In this document: positions 17,155-27,391 of the stretch, piece by piece
How the letters are laid out: each line of letters opens with the position of its first letter
How positions within the stretch are numbered: the first letter of the stretch is position 1
Assembly (NCBI GenBank): GCA_002783405.1
Contig: PFGG01000075.1
Span: 1 to 64,000 of the forward strand
DNA length: 64,000 bases
From: a bacterium (Candidatus Blackallbacteria) CG13_big_fil_rev_8_21_14_2_50_49_14
GTDB taxonomy: Bacteria; Cyanobacteriota; Sericytochromatia; UBA7694
Reading direction: 5' to 3'
Notes under the pieces: generated by a model
Databases searched by the model: none
Seen by the model: the letters and a program-made list of their open reading frames with translations, nothing else
Told to the model about the DNA's origin: nothing
Translations under genes and position numbers: made by a program

Positions 17155-18519
17155 TTAGGGGGTGAGCGAAGCAACACAGGCTTTAAAACTCTCCCCTCTT
17201 TTTTCAAAATTGGCGAACATATCATAACTGGCACAGGCGGGAGAAAGCAGAATATGATCACCCGGCTGAGAAAGTTCCCAAGCCTTCTGAACGGCATCCT
17301 GCAGGGAAGTCGCCATGCTGATTTGATTATACTCCGTTTTATGAAGTTCCTGGGCAAAATGCGAGGCCGCTTCACCCAGCAAAATAACATGTTTGACACG
17401 GTTCTGAATCACCTGGGCCAAAGGGCAAAAATCCCCCCCTTTGTCACGGCCTCCCGCCAAAAGAATCAAAGGGGGCTCCAGACTTTCAAGCGCCTTGATT
17501 GTGGCGAGATAATTCGTGGCCTTGGAGTCGTTGATAAAAACACGCCCTTGCAAATCTGCAATTTTTTCAACCCGATGGGGAATGCCCTGAATCCGTTGAA
17601 TCGCGCTGAGCACTGCCGCCTTCGGAATCTTCAGCAAGGCGGAAACAGAAAGCAAAGTCAAATAATTTTCATGGTTGTGGCTGCCCAAGAGAGGCAAATC
17701 ACGCAAAGCGATCACCGCTTCAGGGCCCTGTTCTGTCTGGCGGTAAAGTTGTCCGTCCTGAATCCAGGCCAAAACATCGGGCCCCGGATGCAGAGAAAAC
17801 CATTGAATATTTTTCTGAAGTGTTTCAGGTATTTCCTGACACCAATCATTGTCCCAATTGCTCAAAGCGAAGTCTTCTGCCTGTTGAGCCTGAAAAATAC
17901 GGCATTTTAAAGCAAAATAATGCTCCATGCTTTCATGGCGATCGAGATGGTTGGGGTAGAGATTTAAAAGAATACCGATTCGAGGACGAAAACTGTAAGT
18001 GGTTTCAAGCTGAAACGAACTCAATTCAGCCACCACCCAATCCAATGGCTGATCGACAAAAGAAATCAAAGGCGTGCCGATATTGCCTCCCAAAGCGGTG
18101 CGAAAACCAGCCTCTTCAAGCAAAGCGTGAATCAAGGTCACGCTTGTGGTTTTGCCATTGCTGCCGGTCACGGCAATCACGGGAACCTGCAGAAACTGGC
18201 CTGCCAGCTCAATTTCGCTGATCACAGGAATACCCTGCTCTTTGGCCACACAAAAGGGATAAGCGCTTAAGGGAATGCCAGGACTGGCAATCATGGCTTC
18301 AGCAGATGAAAGCAAGGCCGCACTGTGCCCACCTTCTTCCCAGGCAATCCCCAGCGAATCCAGCTCTGCTTGAAGGGTTTGAGGAATCAAACCCTGGTCA
18401 CTGACGCTAACCTGATTGCCCAGCCCCTTGAGAAAACGGGCAGCCGCAATGCCACTGCGGGCAGCCCCCAAAACGACCACCCAGCGATTTTTCCAAAAAC
18501 TTGCTTGACAGGCTTTCAT
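17155..18519 (-). CDS. murD: UDP-MurNAc-L-Ala-D-Glu ligase MurD
   Basis: The protein has 454 residues from the ATG at 18519, whose A is shared with the mraY stop (TGATG). It adds D-Glu to UDP-MurNAc-L-Ala. Motifs: N-terminal VLGAARSGIAAARFL, P-loop VTGSNGKTTSVTL, LNLYPNHLDRHESMEHY, FINDSKATN and LLAGGRDKGGDF, ending with LLSPACASYDMFANFEKRG. The longer upstream frame would overlap mraY by about 50 bp and is unlikely. Confidence 0.98.
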   Translation of the reverse strand: MKACQASFWKNRWVVVLGAARSGIAAARFLKGLGNQVSVSDQGLIPQTLQAELDSLGIAWEEGGHSAALLSSAEAMIASPGIPLSAYPFCVAKEQGIPVISEIELAGQFLQVPVIAVTGSNGKTTSVTLIHALLEEAGFRTALGGNIGTPLISFVDQPLDWVVAELSSFQLETTYSFRPRIGILLNLYPNHLDRHESMEHYFALKCRIFQAQQAEDFALSNWDNDWCQEIPETLQKNIQWFSLHPGPDVLAWIQDGQLYRQTEQGPEAVIALRDLPLLGSHNHENYLTLLSVSALLKIPKAAVLSAIQRIQGIPHRVEKIADLQGRVFINDSKATNYLATIKALESLEPPLILLAGGRDKGGDFCPLAQVIQNRVKHVILLGEAASHFAQELHKTEYNQISMATSLQDAVQKAWELSQPGDHILLSPACASYDMFANFEKRGESFKACVASLTP

Positions 18520-19517
18520 CAGGGCAACCCATGTGTTCCGTAATAGCCAATAAACGAAATCAGGCAAAAGAGAACGGCGACAAAGCTGAAACGGTTTACC
18601 ACCTGGGTTTCTTTCCAGCCCCCCAATTCAAAATGGTGGTGCAAAGGGCTCATGCGAAACAGACGTTTGCGCGTTTTTTTGAAATAGGTCACTTGAAGCA
18701 CCACGGAAAGTGCTTCTGCCACGAAAATAATCCCCACCAGTAAAAACCAAAGCTCAAGATGCCCCAAAACTGCCATCACGGCAATAATTCCGCCCAAGCC
18801 CAAAGATCCCGTATCCCCCATAAAAACCTGGGCCGGATGGCTGTTATACCAGAGAAAGCCCAAACAACCCCCAATTGTAGACAGCCCCAAAATAACCCCA
18901 GGCAGCATCAAGGGGTCGTTTAACCCGCCCTTTAAAATCAAAAGGGCTGTCAAGGTCGCCAAGGTGACCAAAGCCACGCTCGAAGCCAAGCCATCCAAAC
19001 CATCGGTTAAGTTCACGGCGTTGGTGGTTGAGACAAAGAAAAGAATCACAAAGGGTACAAAGAGCCACCCCAAAGGCAGATCTGCCCCCAAAAAAGGCAA
19101 TTCAGTATAGGGTGCATGCTGCGGGGGGCCCCATTGCAAATAAGCCCCCAATAAAAAACCCACAAAAATCTGGCCCGCCAGTTTTTGTTTCGGGGTAATG
19201 CCCTTGTTGTTCTTCAACCAAATTTTTTGAAAATCATCAATAAATCCCACAGAGGTGGTTAAAACCACCAAACCTATCAAAATCAGGGTATGGGGGGTGG
19301 GGCGGGAAAAGAAAAAAGTCACCAACAGCAGGGGAATCAGGAAAATAATACCGCCCATGGTGGGCGTTCCCCCCTTGCTCAAATGAGACTGGGGGCCTTC
19401 TTCACGAATATGTTGCCCCAGTTTAAGTCGGCGCAAGATTTCTACCGCATAGCGGCCAAAAAATACAGCTAAAAGAGCTGTTAAAGGAACAGTGCTTAAT
19501 GCCAGGAGGGTTTGCAT
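18519..19517 (-). CDS. mraY: phospho-MurNAc-pentapeptide transferase MraY
   Basis: This 332-residue, ten-helix enzyme links UDP-MurNAc-pentapeptide to undecaprenyl phosphate, forming lipid I. It has KGGTPTMGG near residue 48, the Asp pair SVGFIDDFQK, NAVNLTDGLDGLA, FMGDTGSLGLGG and the metal-binding MSPLHHHFELGGW. It is the first gene of the mur/fts run in this window. MurE and MurF are not adjacent here. A strong terminator closes the preceding DUF4340 gene, so mraY needs its own promoter in the 76-bp gap. Confidence 0.98.
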   Translation of the reverse strand: MQTLLALSTVPLTALLAVFFGRYAVEILRRLKLGQHIREEGPQSHLSKGGTPTMGGIIFLIPLLLVTFFFSRPTPHTLILIGLVVLTTSVGFIDDFQKIWLKNNKGITPKQKLAGQIFVGFLLGAYLQWGPPQHAPYTELPFLGADLPLGWLFVPFVILFFVSTTNAVNLTDGLDGLASSVALVTLATLTALLILKGGLNDPLMLPGVILGLSTIGGCLGFLWYNSHPAQVFMGDTGSLGLGGIIAVMAVLGHLELWFLLVGIIFVAEALSVVLQVTYFKKTRKRLFRMSPLHHHFELGGWKETQVVNRFSFVAVLFCLISFIGYYGTHGLP

Positions 19518-19593
19518 GCCAAAAGAATCGCTTCCGCAAGGTCGTCTTCTTCATGATAGACCACCCCCCTGACCAGCATCTGTGATAAAAGTG

Positions 19594-19630
19594 CCCCCGG
19601 CACAAAAAATATTTATTTTTGTGCCGGGGG
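19594..19630 (-). terminator. terminator spanning the DUF4340 stop codon
   Basis: A long stem (CCCCCGGCAC/GTGCCGGGGG extended by A/T pairs) includes the stop codon of the DUF4340 gene and is followed on the minus strand by CACTTTTATC. It separates the ABC cluster from mraY. Its great stability suggests near-complete termination. Confidence 0.75.
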
Positions 19631-20170
19631 GCTGGGAGAAGCACTGGGCACAGGAGGATGCGCCAAAAGCCGCTCCATTTCTTCAGGCAGATTGACATAG
19701 CTCAGCAAAAGCTGCTTTCCATCTTCAGAAAGCACATAATACCCCGAGTTAATCGGGGTTTTATTGCCAAGCAAAAACTGGCGTACTCCCTGCGAAGTTT
19801 TGAGTTCAAGCTTGAGTCGCGGGGGCTCCAGGCCAAAGTCTTTTTTTTCTGAAGCGTTCAAATTCGGTTCTACCACTTGGGCCGCAGGCCAATCTTTGAG
19901 ATGATCCACAAAAGTATCGAGCAGAGCCGCATCAGCCAATGTTTTTTGGGGCTCCAGCAAGTGCCATTGGCCTTTGGCATTTTTTTCTGCCACCAACCGC
20001 TGGCCAGCCTTTTCCAGCGAAAAGCCCCTGACTTGGGCCGGCTCCAGTTGTAAAATCTGGGTTTCTGCTTTTGCCGACTCTGCAGGCACAGGCTGACGCT
20101 CATAGAAAAAAACATAAGCTCCGAGCCCCAAGAGAAGAGCCAACATCGCCAAAGTAGAAGCAGGTTTCAT
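19613..20170 (-). CDS. DUF4340-type anchored protein of the ABC cluster
   Basis: The protein has 185 residues. The ATG at 20170 follows a good GGAGGT site and lies 4 bp after the GldG-like stop. One N-terminal helix (about 5-24) is followed by an extracytoplasmic domain with the DUF4340 pattern (VRGFSLEKAGQRLVAEK ... WHLLEPQKTLAD ... DFGLEPPRLKLEL ... LLGNKTPINSGYYVLSED). DUF4340 proteins commonly accompany GldG-type ABC systems and are thought to be accessory subunits. Typical members are longer with repeated units; this one has a single unit and then a Pro/Ser tail. Confidence 0.85.
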   Translation of the reverse strand: MKPASTLAMLALLLGLGAYVFFYERQPVPAESAKAETQILQLEPAQVRGFSLEKAGQRLVAEKNAKGQWHLLEPQKTLADAALLDTFVDHLKDWPAAQVVEPNLNASEKKDFGLEPPRLKLELKTSQGVRQFLLGNKTPINSGYYVLSEDGKQLLLSYVNLPEEMERLLAHPPVPSASPSPPAQK

Positions 20171-20174
20171 ACGC

Positions 20175-21767
20175 TTACCTCCGTTTCCACCAAACCCCGA
20201 ATCCAAACAGCAGCATCAGCAAGGGCATGCCCACCACTGACAGGTAAAAAACCAATTGGTTTTGCCCGTTGGTCAACTCCAATTGCTGGCTGGCCTTGTC
20301 CTTCGGGCGTATCGCGATCAGATCATCCTGTTCAGCCAGCCAGGCCAAACTGTTGAGAAAAAGATCCGAATTGCCCACCAGACGTGAAAAACCATTGCTG
20401 GCAAAAGTCGTATTGCCCAATACCACCAAACGGGCTTCGTTTTTTTTCTGCGCTGTAGGTTGTGATTTATCTGTGGCAGCGGGTTGCTTTTCTATGCTCA
20501 AGGCCACCGCCAGGGACAAGGGCCCCGAAGCTTCTCCGGGCTCCTTTTTAATCACGTTATTTTCTTTCAGATTGGTTTCAGCCCAGCTTTGTGCTGAAGA
20601 CTTGAACAATTCAGTGCCCGTCACGCCCGCAGGCGGTTTTTTGAGTTCGACGGTACGCACCAAAGGAAAAAAGGTAATCGCTCCCCGCATTTCTTTGGTC
20701 ACCGGATGAAAGGCATATTCTGTAATGGCGGGAGCCGAAACATCATTTTGAATATTGCGCCCGGTATCAATCACCAGGTTATTGCCAATCACCACCCCAT
20801 ACTGAGCAAGCAAAGATTCCAAGCCACTCTGAACACGGGGGCGCAGTGTCAACAAAACACGCCCATTCTGATTCAGATATTCCTGAACCGCTTTGCGCTC
20901 TTCTGCAGCCAGCGGTTTTTCTGGCCCGGCAATCACCAAAACAGCAGTGTCCTTGGGTACCTGATAGGCATGATCCTGCAAATAAAACTTTTCGCTTTGA
21001 TAATGTTCGCTGTCCAGCACCTGCTTGATCACACTCAAGCCCTGACGCACATCATAATCCTCTGGATTGAGTTCACCATGCCCCTGTAGAAAGCGCAAAA
21101 CAGGCTTGGTTTCACGGGTAATCGCCAGAATTGCATTGGTAAGGTCCTGTTCCTGCGTACCTTGAATCGTTTTACGGGTAGCCCCCTGCTCCAGCACAAT
21201 GCTGCCATTGAGAATATTGCCGTAGCGCATGGCCAAAGCGGGTTGCCTTTCTGGGTCAATAAACACAAACTCCAATTGCTCACCGGCCTGCTCACGGTAA
21301 GTTTCAAGTAAATTCACCATTTCCTGGCGCATGGAATTACTGACCGTGTAAAAGGCCGTTATTTTAAGCTTGGACTTCAGATTTTTGAGAATTTTGGTGG
21401 TCTGCTCAGAAAGGGTAAAACTCTTATTTTGGGTAAGGTCCCAGCGCTGAGGATGGCGATAACCCAGATAATTGAGCAAAATCACCACCCCCACAAAACT
21501 CAGACTGAGGATAATCGCATTGGCTCCAAAACGGGCCTGGCGGGTTTGTGAAAAACCATAAAGTTGCTGACGACGTTCAATCGTCAATGCCGTGATGGCC
21601 ATTCCCAGCAAAACCAGACCAGCCACGCGCAAAATCTCAGCCAGACTCTGGTAATCCGGTAAACGCTCCAAGCCCAAACCTGTTCCCAGGCTCAGAAGGC
21701 CCAAGAACCCCATCACCAGACTCAGGCGTATCAGAGAAAATTTTGAAGAAACTGTGTTTTGAGGCAT
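20175..21767 (-). CDS. GldG-like ABC auxiliary membrane protein
   Basis: This 530-residue protein has two N-terminal helices (about 12-60), a third near 85-105, a large extracytoplasmic domain and a C-terminal helix (about 505-525). The domain pattern (SLSEQTTKILKNLKSKLKITAFYT ... VFIDPERQPALAMRYG ... FLQGHGELNPED ... AVLVIAGPEKPLAAEE) matches the GldG family. In gliding Bacteroidetes GldA/F/G form an ABC transporter; elsewhere the same trio is widespread with unknown cargo. It starts 9 bp after the permease gene. Gliding cannot be inferred from this alone. Confidence 0.88.
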   Translation of the reverse strand: MPQNTVSSKFSLIRLSLVMGFLGLLSLGTGLGLERLPDYQSLAEILRVAGLVLLGMAITALTIERRQQLYGFSQTRQARFGANAIILSLSFVGVVILLNYLGYRHPQRWDLTQNKSFTLSEQTTKILKNLKSKLKITAFYTVSNSMRQEMVNLLETYREQAGEQLEFVFIDPERQPALAMRYGNILNGSIVLEQGATRKTIQGTQEQDLTNAILAITRETKPVLRFLQGHGELNPEDYDVRQGLSVIKQVLDSEHYQSEKFYLQDHAYQVPKDTAVLVIAGPEKPLAAEERKAVQEYLNQNGRVLLTLRPRVQSGLESLLAQYGVVIGNNLVIDTGRNIQNDVSAPAITEYAFHPVTKEMRGAITFFPLVRTVELKKPPAGVTGTELFKSSAQSWAETNLKENNVIKKEPGEASGPLSLAVALSIEKQPAATDKSQPTAQKKNEARLVVLGNTTFASNGFSRLVGNSDLFLNSLAWLAEQDDLIAIRPKDKASQQLELTNGQNQLVFYLSVVGMPLLMLLFGFGVWWKRR

Positions 21768-21776
21768 CTGTATCTC

Positions 21777-22490
21777 CTATCTCCAACGACGGGTTTCAAG
21801 CGAGCGCACGGTCAGAAACAAAAGCAAACCAATCACGCTCAGATAATAAATCAAATCACTGCTGTTGAGCACACCCTTTGAAAAACTTTCAAAGTGACTG
21901 TTGAGTGAAAGATAATTCATCAAACTTCCCAATTCAGCCCCCACCAGACTGCCTGATGAGCCGAGAAACCAGAGCAGGAGCGAAATCGAGAAAGAAGAAA
22001 CCGCAGCAATAATCTGGTTTTGAGTCCAGGTTGAGGTCAGCATGCCAATCGCAAGGAACGAGCAGCCCATCAGAAAAAGTCCCAGATATCCTGTTAAAAT
22101 CGGCAAGATATCCGGCTTGCCCAAGACCATCAGCAGAATCGGGAAATGAGCCGTTGAAAGCAACATTGCACCCAAAAGCAGGGCAATCGCTAAAAATTTA
22201 CCCATGACAATCCCGGCATCACTGATCGGCGAGGTCATCAGAAGTTCAAGTGTTTTATTGCGTTGCTCTTCCGCAAAAAGCCGCATGGCAAAAAGCGGGC
22301 TGAGCAAAAGTAAAATCACGGTCATATTGGCAAAGAGATAACGCATCATCGCAATATCTTTGCTATAGGCCAGAATCATGGCAAAGAAATAGCCTGAGAT
22401 CAAAAGAAACATCGCCATCACCACATAGGCAATCGGAGAGGCGAAATAAGCTTTAAGTTCTTTGAGTGAAAGTGCCCAAATCTGTGTCAT
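21777..22490 (-). CDS. ABC-2 type permease (GldF-like)
   Basis: This 237-residue membrane protein has six predicted helices. The N-terminal SLKELKAYFASPIAYVVMAMFLLIS motif is typical of ABC-2 permeases, and the EEQRNKTLELLMTSPISD cytoplasmic coupling segment is well conserved. Its ATG overlaps the ATPase stop by 4 bp (ATGA). With the ATPase and the GldG-like protein it forms an exporter or envelope-remodelling complex of unknown substrate. Confidence 0.92.
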   Translation of the reverse strand: MTQIWALSLKELKAYFASPIAYVVMAMFLLISGYFFAMILAYSKDIAMMRYLFANMTVILLLLSPLFAMRLFAEEQRNKTLELLMTSPISDAGIVMGKFLAIALLLGAMLLSTAHFPILLMVLGKPDILPILTGYLGLFLMGCSFLAIGMLTSTWTQNQIIAAVSSFSISLLLWFLGSSGSLVGAELGSLMNYLSLNSHFESFSKGVLNSSDLIYYLSVIGLLLFLTVRSLETRRWR

Positions 22491-23440
22491 GCAGAGGCTC
22501 CTTCCTGGGTCACCAATTGAATAAAGACATCCTCAAGCGTGCCACCGGCCGCTTGCAGCGAACGCAAGCCCCAATCACGGGCCACCACCTGGCGGGCCAG
22601 TTCTTCCTGAATATCTGTCTGGCGGCTGTGCAAACGAAAACTGTGCAATTCGCCCTGACTGTGTTCAAAGCGCCAGGATTCAAGCGCAGGCATTTGACTT
22701 AAAAATGCTTCAAGCTCAGCCAAAGGGCCACGCACACATAGCGAGATCTGCTGCAAGCCAGAATTTCTGGCGATTAGGTTTTCAGGGCTGTCTTCAGCTA
22801 AAATCCGCCCTTTGTTGATAATGATCACGCGGTCACAGGTCATTTGCACTTCTGGCAAAATATGCGTGCTCAAAATCAAGGTATGCTGCCCCCCCAAGCT
22901 TTTAATCAGCTTGCGGGTTTCCTGTATCTGTTTGGGATCCAAGCCAATCGTGGGCTCATCGAGCACAATCACCTCGGGCCGGTGAATAATCGCCTGGGCC
23001 AGACCCACCCGCTGGCGGTAGCCCTTGGAGAGCTTTTGCGGAGATTTGTTTAAAACATCGGTAATCCAACAGGATTCCGCGACCTCATCAATACGTGCCT
23101 TGCGTTCACGGCTGTTTTTCAAGCCTTTCAAACGCGCGACAAAATCAAGATAGGACTTCACCGTCAACTCGTTATACAAGGGAGGGGTTTCGGGTAAATA
23201 GCCGATCTTTTTACGTGCTTCCATCGACTGGGTTACGGTATCACAACCCGCCACTTCAATCACGCCTTCACTGGGAGCCATAAACCCTGTAATCATGCGC
23301 ATGGTCGTCGTTTTGCCTGCGCCATTAGGGCCCAGAAAACCCAGAATGGTTCCTTTGGGAACTGAAAAGCTTAAATTGTCGACGGCTGTATGATGAGAGT
23401 AATACTTTGAAACATTTTTGACTTCAATCACTACTGTCAC
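22487..23440 (-). CDS. ABC transporter ATPase (GldA-like)
   Basis: This 317-residue ATPase energises the adjacent ABC-2 permease. It has Walker A GPNGAGKTTTMRM, the Q-loop YLPETPPLY, signature LSKGYRQRVGLAQAI, Walker B VIVLDEPTIGLDP and the H-loop STHIL. Residues after about 215 form the accessory C-terminal domain usual for this family. First gene of a four-gene run (ATPase, permease, GldG-like, DUF4340), divergent from the DUF58 gene. Confidence 0.95.
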   Translation of the reverse strand: MTVVIEVKNVSKYYSHHTAVDNLSFSVPKGTILGFLGPNGAGKTTTMRMITGFMAPSEGVIEVAGCDTVTQSMEARKKIGYLPETPPLYNELTVKSYLDFVARLKGLKNSRERKARIDEVAESCWITDVLNKSPQKLSKGYRQRVGLAQAIIHRPEVIVLDEPTIGLDPKQIQETRKLIKSLGGQHTLILSTHILPEVQMTCDRVIIINKGRILAEDSPENLIARNSGLQQISLCVRGPLAELEAFLSQMPALESWRFEHSQGELHSFRLHSRQTDIQEELARQVVARDWGLRSLQAAGGTLEDVFIQLVTQEGASA

Positions 23441-23495
23441 CTGCTTTTGGTTGTTCGTTGAAGCCAGAACTCAAGCCTGAGCTTAAGCTCCGAAC

Positions 23496-23518
23496 TTAAA
23501 CTCAAATATTAAACTCAA
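23496..23518. repeat. short direct repeat in divergent promoter region
   Basis: TTAAACTCAA occurs at 23496-23505 and 23509-23518 with a 13-bp period, and a degenerate relative lies just upstream. It is between the ABC ATPase (minus) and DUF58 (plus) genes, so a regulator binding site is possible. Confidence 0.4.
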
Positions 23519-23676
23519 TTTGTTAAATAAAAAGAATGCATAGATTACTATTTCATTAAACCTGCATCAATGGTCTATCATAACAACCTCTTTATTTTTT
23601 GACAATAGGATCAGCCGAAGTGTTCAACTAGGGTTTATATACAGCCCAAAAGCAGAGCAATGCTATACTTAAGGGC

Positions 23677-24858
23677 ATGAAAATCACAGCCCCCCTTCTG
23701 GTTATCTTTCTAACAGCCATCTTCCTGTTTCTGGCAGCCACCAATATTCAAGGGGGGTGGCTCTATGTGGTCGATGCACTGCTCTGGAGCGTGGTCTTTC
23801 TGGCTTTTGTACTGCCGTTTTTACAACTTCGCCGCCTGCAACTCAAGCGTCATTTTTTAAATCAGGCCGTAGCTGAATTTCCTGTCAGCGTTGAACTGAC
23901 CCTGAAAAACCAACGCCGCTGGCCCTTGATGTTTCTCAACCTTGAAGAAGGCCCGATCCAAAACCTGCGCACGGGCCAAACCCTGCAGCCTGATACAGAT
24001 AAGTTTTTTGCGGTCTCAGTCGGCTATGGCGAAGAACTGAGCTACCCCTATTCCTTCGTTCCCCCCAACCCTGGGGTTTTCAGTTTTCAATCGGTACACA
24101 CCGGCTCCTTTGGGCCCCTCGGTCTGCTCGGCCTCTATTGGAAACAAAACCTGCCCTCTGCCCTGGTGGTACTGCCCATTCAGGCCGAAGTTAGCTCTCA
24201 AAATCTGCTGGAGGAACATTTTCAGGATATTCGCCAGGCCCGTCGCCGCAGCCATTCGGCTGAGGATATTTCCCATTTTCGCAGCTACCAGCCCGGCGAT
24301 TCCCGCCGGGCAATTCATTGGAGAAACTCAGCACGCTATGGACAGTTGATCGTCGCAGAGGCCCGCGAAGAGCCCTTTCAACAGGCTTTGGTTTTATTCA
24401 ATACCGAACAGAAACAAGCCAACCCAGCCTTTTACGCCTTGGTTCAAGAAGCAGAAAAGGTCTGCAGCCATTTACTTGAACATAAAATGGAAATTTTCTG
24501 TCAGGCCCAGGCAGCCGAACCCACTTTCTGGAATCAGCTTCAACTTTCAACCCCTCCGCGCAGATTATCAGCTATTCGCACTTGGGAAGGACTGAGCTAT
24601 TGGCTGGCCACCCTGATGCCCGATGCCCAGGAAAGTTTCGACCGCCATCTCAGCCACAATCCTGTCAACAGCGAGAATATGTTGATCATCCTGTTTTGCA
24701 CCGAACTGCCCAGTTTTGAAAGCCTGCGCAACCTCGCCCAAGGCAAAGGCTCTTCGGGTCTGGCTCCCCTCTTGATTTACTGCACAGAACCCGTTCCCTC
24801 TCTGCCAGAAGATTTAGCCAGTATTCTTGAAATTCGCCACGTTGAAGCCCAAGCATAA
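23677..24858 (+). CDS. DUF58 domain protein
   Basis: This 393-residue protein has two N-terminal helices (about 6-26 and 33-52), then a beta-rich region and the DUF58 hallmark SAEDISHFRSYQPGDSRR followed by AIHWRNSARYGQLIV (about 190-225). The remaining C-terminal part resembles a degenerate von Willebrand A-like fold. DUF58 proteins usually travel with MoxR ATPases; here the neighbour is the GldAFG-like ABC cluster, divergently transcribed. Function is unknown; an envelope assembly role is plausible. A TATACT box lies 7 bp before the ATG, so the message may be nearly leaderless. Confidence 0.88.
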   Translation: MKITAPLLVIFLTAIFLFLAATNIQGGWLYVVDALLWSVVFLAFVLPFLQLRRLQLKRHFLNQAVAEFPVSVELTLKNQRRWPLMFLNLEEGPIQNLRTGQTLQPDTDKFFAVSVGYGEELSYPYSFVPPNPGVFSFQSVHTGSFGPLGLLGLYWKQNLPSALVVLPIQAEVSSQNLLEEHFQDIRQARRRSHSAEDISHFRSYQPGDSRRAIHWRNSARYGQLIVAEAREEPFQQALVLFNTEQKQANPAFYALVQEAEKVCSHLLEHKMEIFCQAQAAEPTFWNQLQLSTPPRRLSAIRTWEGLSYWLATLMPDAQESFDRHLSHNPVNSENMLIILFCTELPSFESLRNLAQGKGSSGLAPLLIYCTEPVPSLPEDLASILEIRHVEAQA

Positions 24859-24887
24859 AGGCCTCCAGGGCTTGCCTGGAGGCCTTT
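24857..24887. terminator. hairpin between convergent DUF58 and clpC genes
   Basis: A 13-bp perfect stem (AAAGGCCTCCAGG/CCTGGAGGCCTTT) with a five-base loop lies between two converging genes. T-tracts are weak on both sides, so it is a probable bidirectional terminator, inferred from position and stability. Confidence 0.6.
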
Positions 24888-24904
24888 GAAAAAAGTGCTC
24901 TAAA

Positions 24905-27391
24905 TCAGTTCGCTGATTCAACCGGCTCTTTTTCGGGTTCAGCAGTCTCTTCGGGTTCGTCAGGTTCAAAATAAATTGAACTGTCTTCACGCGATTTGAG
25001 CACCAGCGGCGTATTGAGGGGAATTTTACCCAACAATAACTCCTCTGAAAGGGGATCTTCAATCCGCTTGGAAATGGTCCGACGCAGGGGACGGGCACCT
25101 GATTTTTCATCATAGCCTTCGCGTCCGAGCATATCCTTGAGGCTGACATCAAAGGTCATTTGAATATCCGCTTCCTTCAGACGCTCTTTCACTTCAACCA
25201 GCATGATATCCACGATTTCGCGAATTTCTTCTTTCTTCAGCGGATGGAAGACGATCGTTTCCGTCACGCGGTTGAGAAACTCAGGGCGGAAATTCTGCTT
25301 GAGTTCATCCATCACGCGCTCACGAATCCGTTCGTAACGGCTTTCTTCTTCGCTGCCGCCTCCGGTATGGAAACCGAGACCGCCGCCGCCCTTTTCAATT
25401 GCACGGGCGCCAATATTGCTGGTCATGATCAGGATTGTGTTTTTGAAATCCACAACACGGCCTTTGGAGTCACTGAGACGGCCGTCTTCCATGATTTGCA
25501 GCAAGACATTGAAGGTATCGGGGTGCGCTTTTTCAATCTCGTCAAAGAGAATCACCGAATAGGGTTTGCGACGCACCATTTCTGTCAATTGGCCCCCTTC
25601 TTGAAAGCCTACATAGCCAGGTGGAGAACCAATCAGCTTAGAGACTGAATGGCGTTCCATATATTCTGACATATCCACGCGAATCAAGGCATCTTCAGAG
25701 CCAAAATAGAAAGAAGAGAGCACCTTCGCCAGTTCAGTTTTACCCACCCCACTGGGGCCCGAGAAAATAAAGGCGCCAATCGGACGCTTGGGATTCTTCA
25801 GACCAGCACGGGTACGGCGAATGGCTTTGGAAATGGCAGTAACCGCTTCATGCTGACCAATGATCCGTTCATGCAGAACATCTTCCATTTTCAAGAGCCG
25901 TTCGGTTTCACCTTCGGTCAACTTGGAAACAGGGATCTTGGTCCAGCCAGCGACGACTTCAGCAATATGGTCTTCATCCACAACCAATTGCTGGGTCTGG
26001 CCTTTTTTATCTTTCCATTCAAGCGTCATTTCACGAATCTGATCACGAATGCTTTGCTCCTGATCTCTCAGGTTGCCAGCACCTTCAAAGTCCTGATCGC
26101 GAATCGCTTCTTCTTTTTTCTTGCTGACTTCTTTCAGCTCTTTTTCAAGTTCCTTGGCCTCAGGTGGCAGCAAGGAGTTGCGCAAGCGCACTTTTGAGGC
26201 AGCTTCGTCCATTAAGTCAATGGCCTTATCGGGCAAGAAACGGTCTGAAATATAACGGTCAGCCAAACGAGCTGCGGCCACCAGTGCCTCATCCGAAATT
26301 TTAAGCTTGTGATAGGCTTCGTAGCGATCACGCAATCCCCAGAGAATCGAAATCGTATCTTCAACCGAAGGCTGGTCCACCATAATCGGTTGGAAACGAC
26401 GCTCCAGAGCAGCATCACGCTCAATATGCTTGCGGTATTCATCCAAGGTAGTAGCCCCAATACACTGCAGCTCACCCCGTGCCAAAGCCGGTTTGAGAAT
26501 ATTGGCAGCATCCACAGCACCTTCGGCAGCACCGGCCCCAATCAGGGTATGCATTTCGTCAATCACAAGAATAATATTGCCCGCATTGCGGATTTCTTCC
26601 ATGATTTTTTTCAGGCGCTCTTCAAATTCACCGCGATACTTGGTACCAGCCACCAAAGAGCCAATATCCAACATCACCACGCGCTTATCGGTGAGGATAT
26701 CGGGCACGGTTCCCGAGGTAATCATCTGGGCCAGGCCTTCAGCAATCGCCGTTTTACCCACCCCAGGCTCGCCAATCAGAACCGGATTATTCTTGGTTCT
26801 TCGACCCAGAATTTCTATGACACGCTGAATTTCTTTTTCTCGCCCAATCACAGGGTCGAGACGGTTGTCTTCAGCCTGTTGCGTTAAATTGGTTCCAAAC
26901 TCATCCAAGGTGGGCGTTTTGCTACGCGCAGAGGTAGACGAAGAAGTGGTGGTCGTGGTTTCACCCAGCATCCGAATCACGGTCGAACGCACACGGGCCA
27001 GCTCAACGCCAACGTTTTCCAAAACACGAACGGCTACACCTTCCCCTTCCCGAATCAGCCCCAAGAGCAGATGCTCAGTGCCGATATAGTTATGCCCCAG
27101 TTGGCGTGCTTCATCCCAAGATAGCTCGAGAACACGTTTCGCACGCGGCGTAAACGGAATCTCCACAGCAACAAAACCTGACCCACGGCCAATGATTTTT
27201 TCGACTTCTACACGGGCATCGCGCAAAGTGACGCCCAGACTTTTGAGCGTTTTGGCTGCAATTCCGGTACCCTCACCGATCAGTCCCAAGAGAATCTGTT
27301 CGGTGCCTACAAAATTATGACCCAGCCGGCGGGCTTCTTCCTGTGCCAGCATGATCACCTTGATGGCTTTTTCGGTAAACCGCTCGAACAT
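24905..27391 (-). CDS. clpC: Clp protease ATPase subunit ClpC
   Basis: This 828-residue Hsp100 unfoldase feeds substrates to ClpP. Two Clp_N repeats (about 1-145) precede AAA+ domain 1 ([15 protein letters not shown]), a UVR-containing middle segment (about 420-455: [20 protein letters not shown]) and AAA+ domain 2 ([21 protein letters not shown]). The UVR segment and short middle domain separate ClpC from ClpB. ClpC is typical of cyanobacteria, plants and Gram-positives. It appears monocistronic. Confidence 0.97.
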   Translation of the reverse strand: MFERFTEKAIKVIMLAQEEARRLGHNFVGTEQILLGLIGEGTGIAAKTLKSLGVTLRDARVEVEKIIGRGSGFVAVEIPFTPRAKRVLELSWDEARQLGHNYIGTEHLLLGLIREGEGVAVRVLENVGVELARVRSTVIRMLGETTTTTSSSTSARSKTPTLDEFGTNLTQQAEDNRLDPVIGREKEIQRVIEILGRRTKNNPVLIGEPGVGKTAIAEGLAQMITSGTVPDILTDKRVVMLDIGSLVAGTKYRGEFEERLKKIMEEIRNAGNIILVIDEMHTLIGAGAAEGAVDAANILKPALARGELQCIGATTLDEYRKHIERDAALERRFQPIMVDQPSVEDTISILWGLRDRYEAYHKLKISDEALVAAARLADRYISDRFLPDKAIDLMDEAASKVRLRNSLLPPEAKELEKELKEVSKKKEEAIRDQDFEGAGNLRDQEQSIRDQIREMTLEWKDKKGQTQQLVVDEDHIAEVVAGWTKIPVSKLTEGETERLLKMEDVLHERIIGQHEAVTAISKAIRRTRAGLKNPKRPIGAFIFSGPSGVGKTELAKVLSSFYFGSEDALIRVDMSEYMERHSVSKLIGSPPGYVGFQEGGQLTEMVRRKPYSVILFDEIEKAHPDTFNVLLQIMEDGRLSDSKGRVVDFKNTILIMTSNIGARAIEKGGGGLGFHTGGGSEEESRYERIRERVMDELKQNFRPEFLNRVTETIVFHPLKKEEIREIVDIMLVEVKERLKEADIQMTFDVSLKDMLGREGYDEKSGARPLRRTISKRIEDPLSEELLLGKIPLNTPLVLKSREDSSIYFEPDEPEETAEPEKEPVESAN

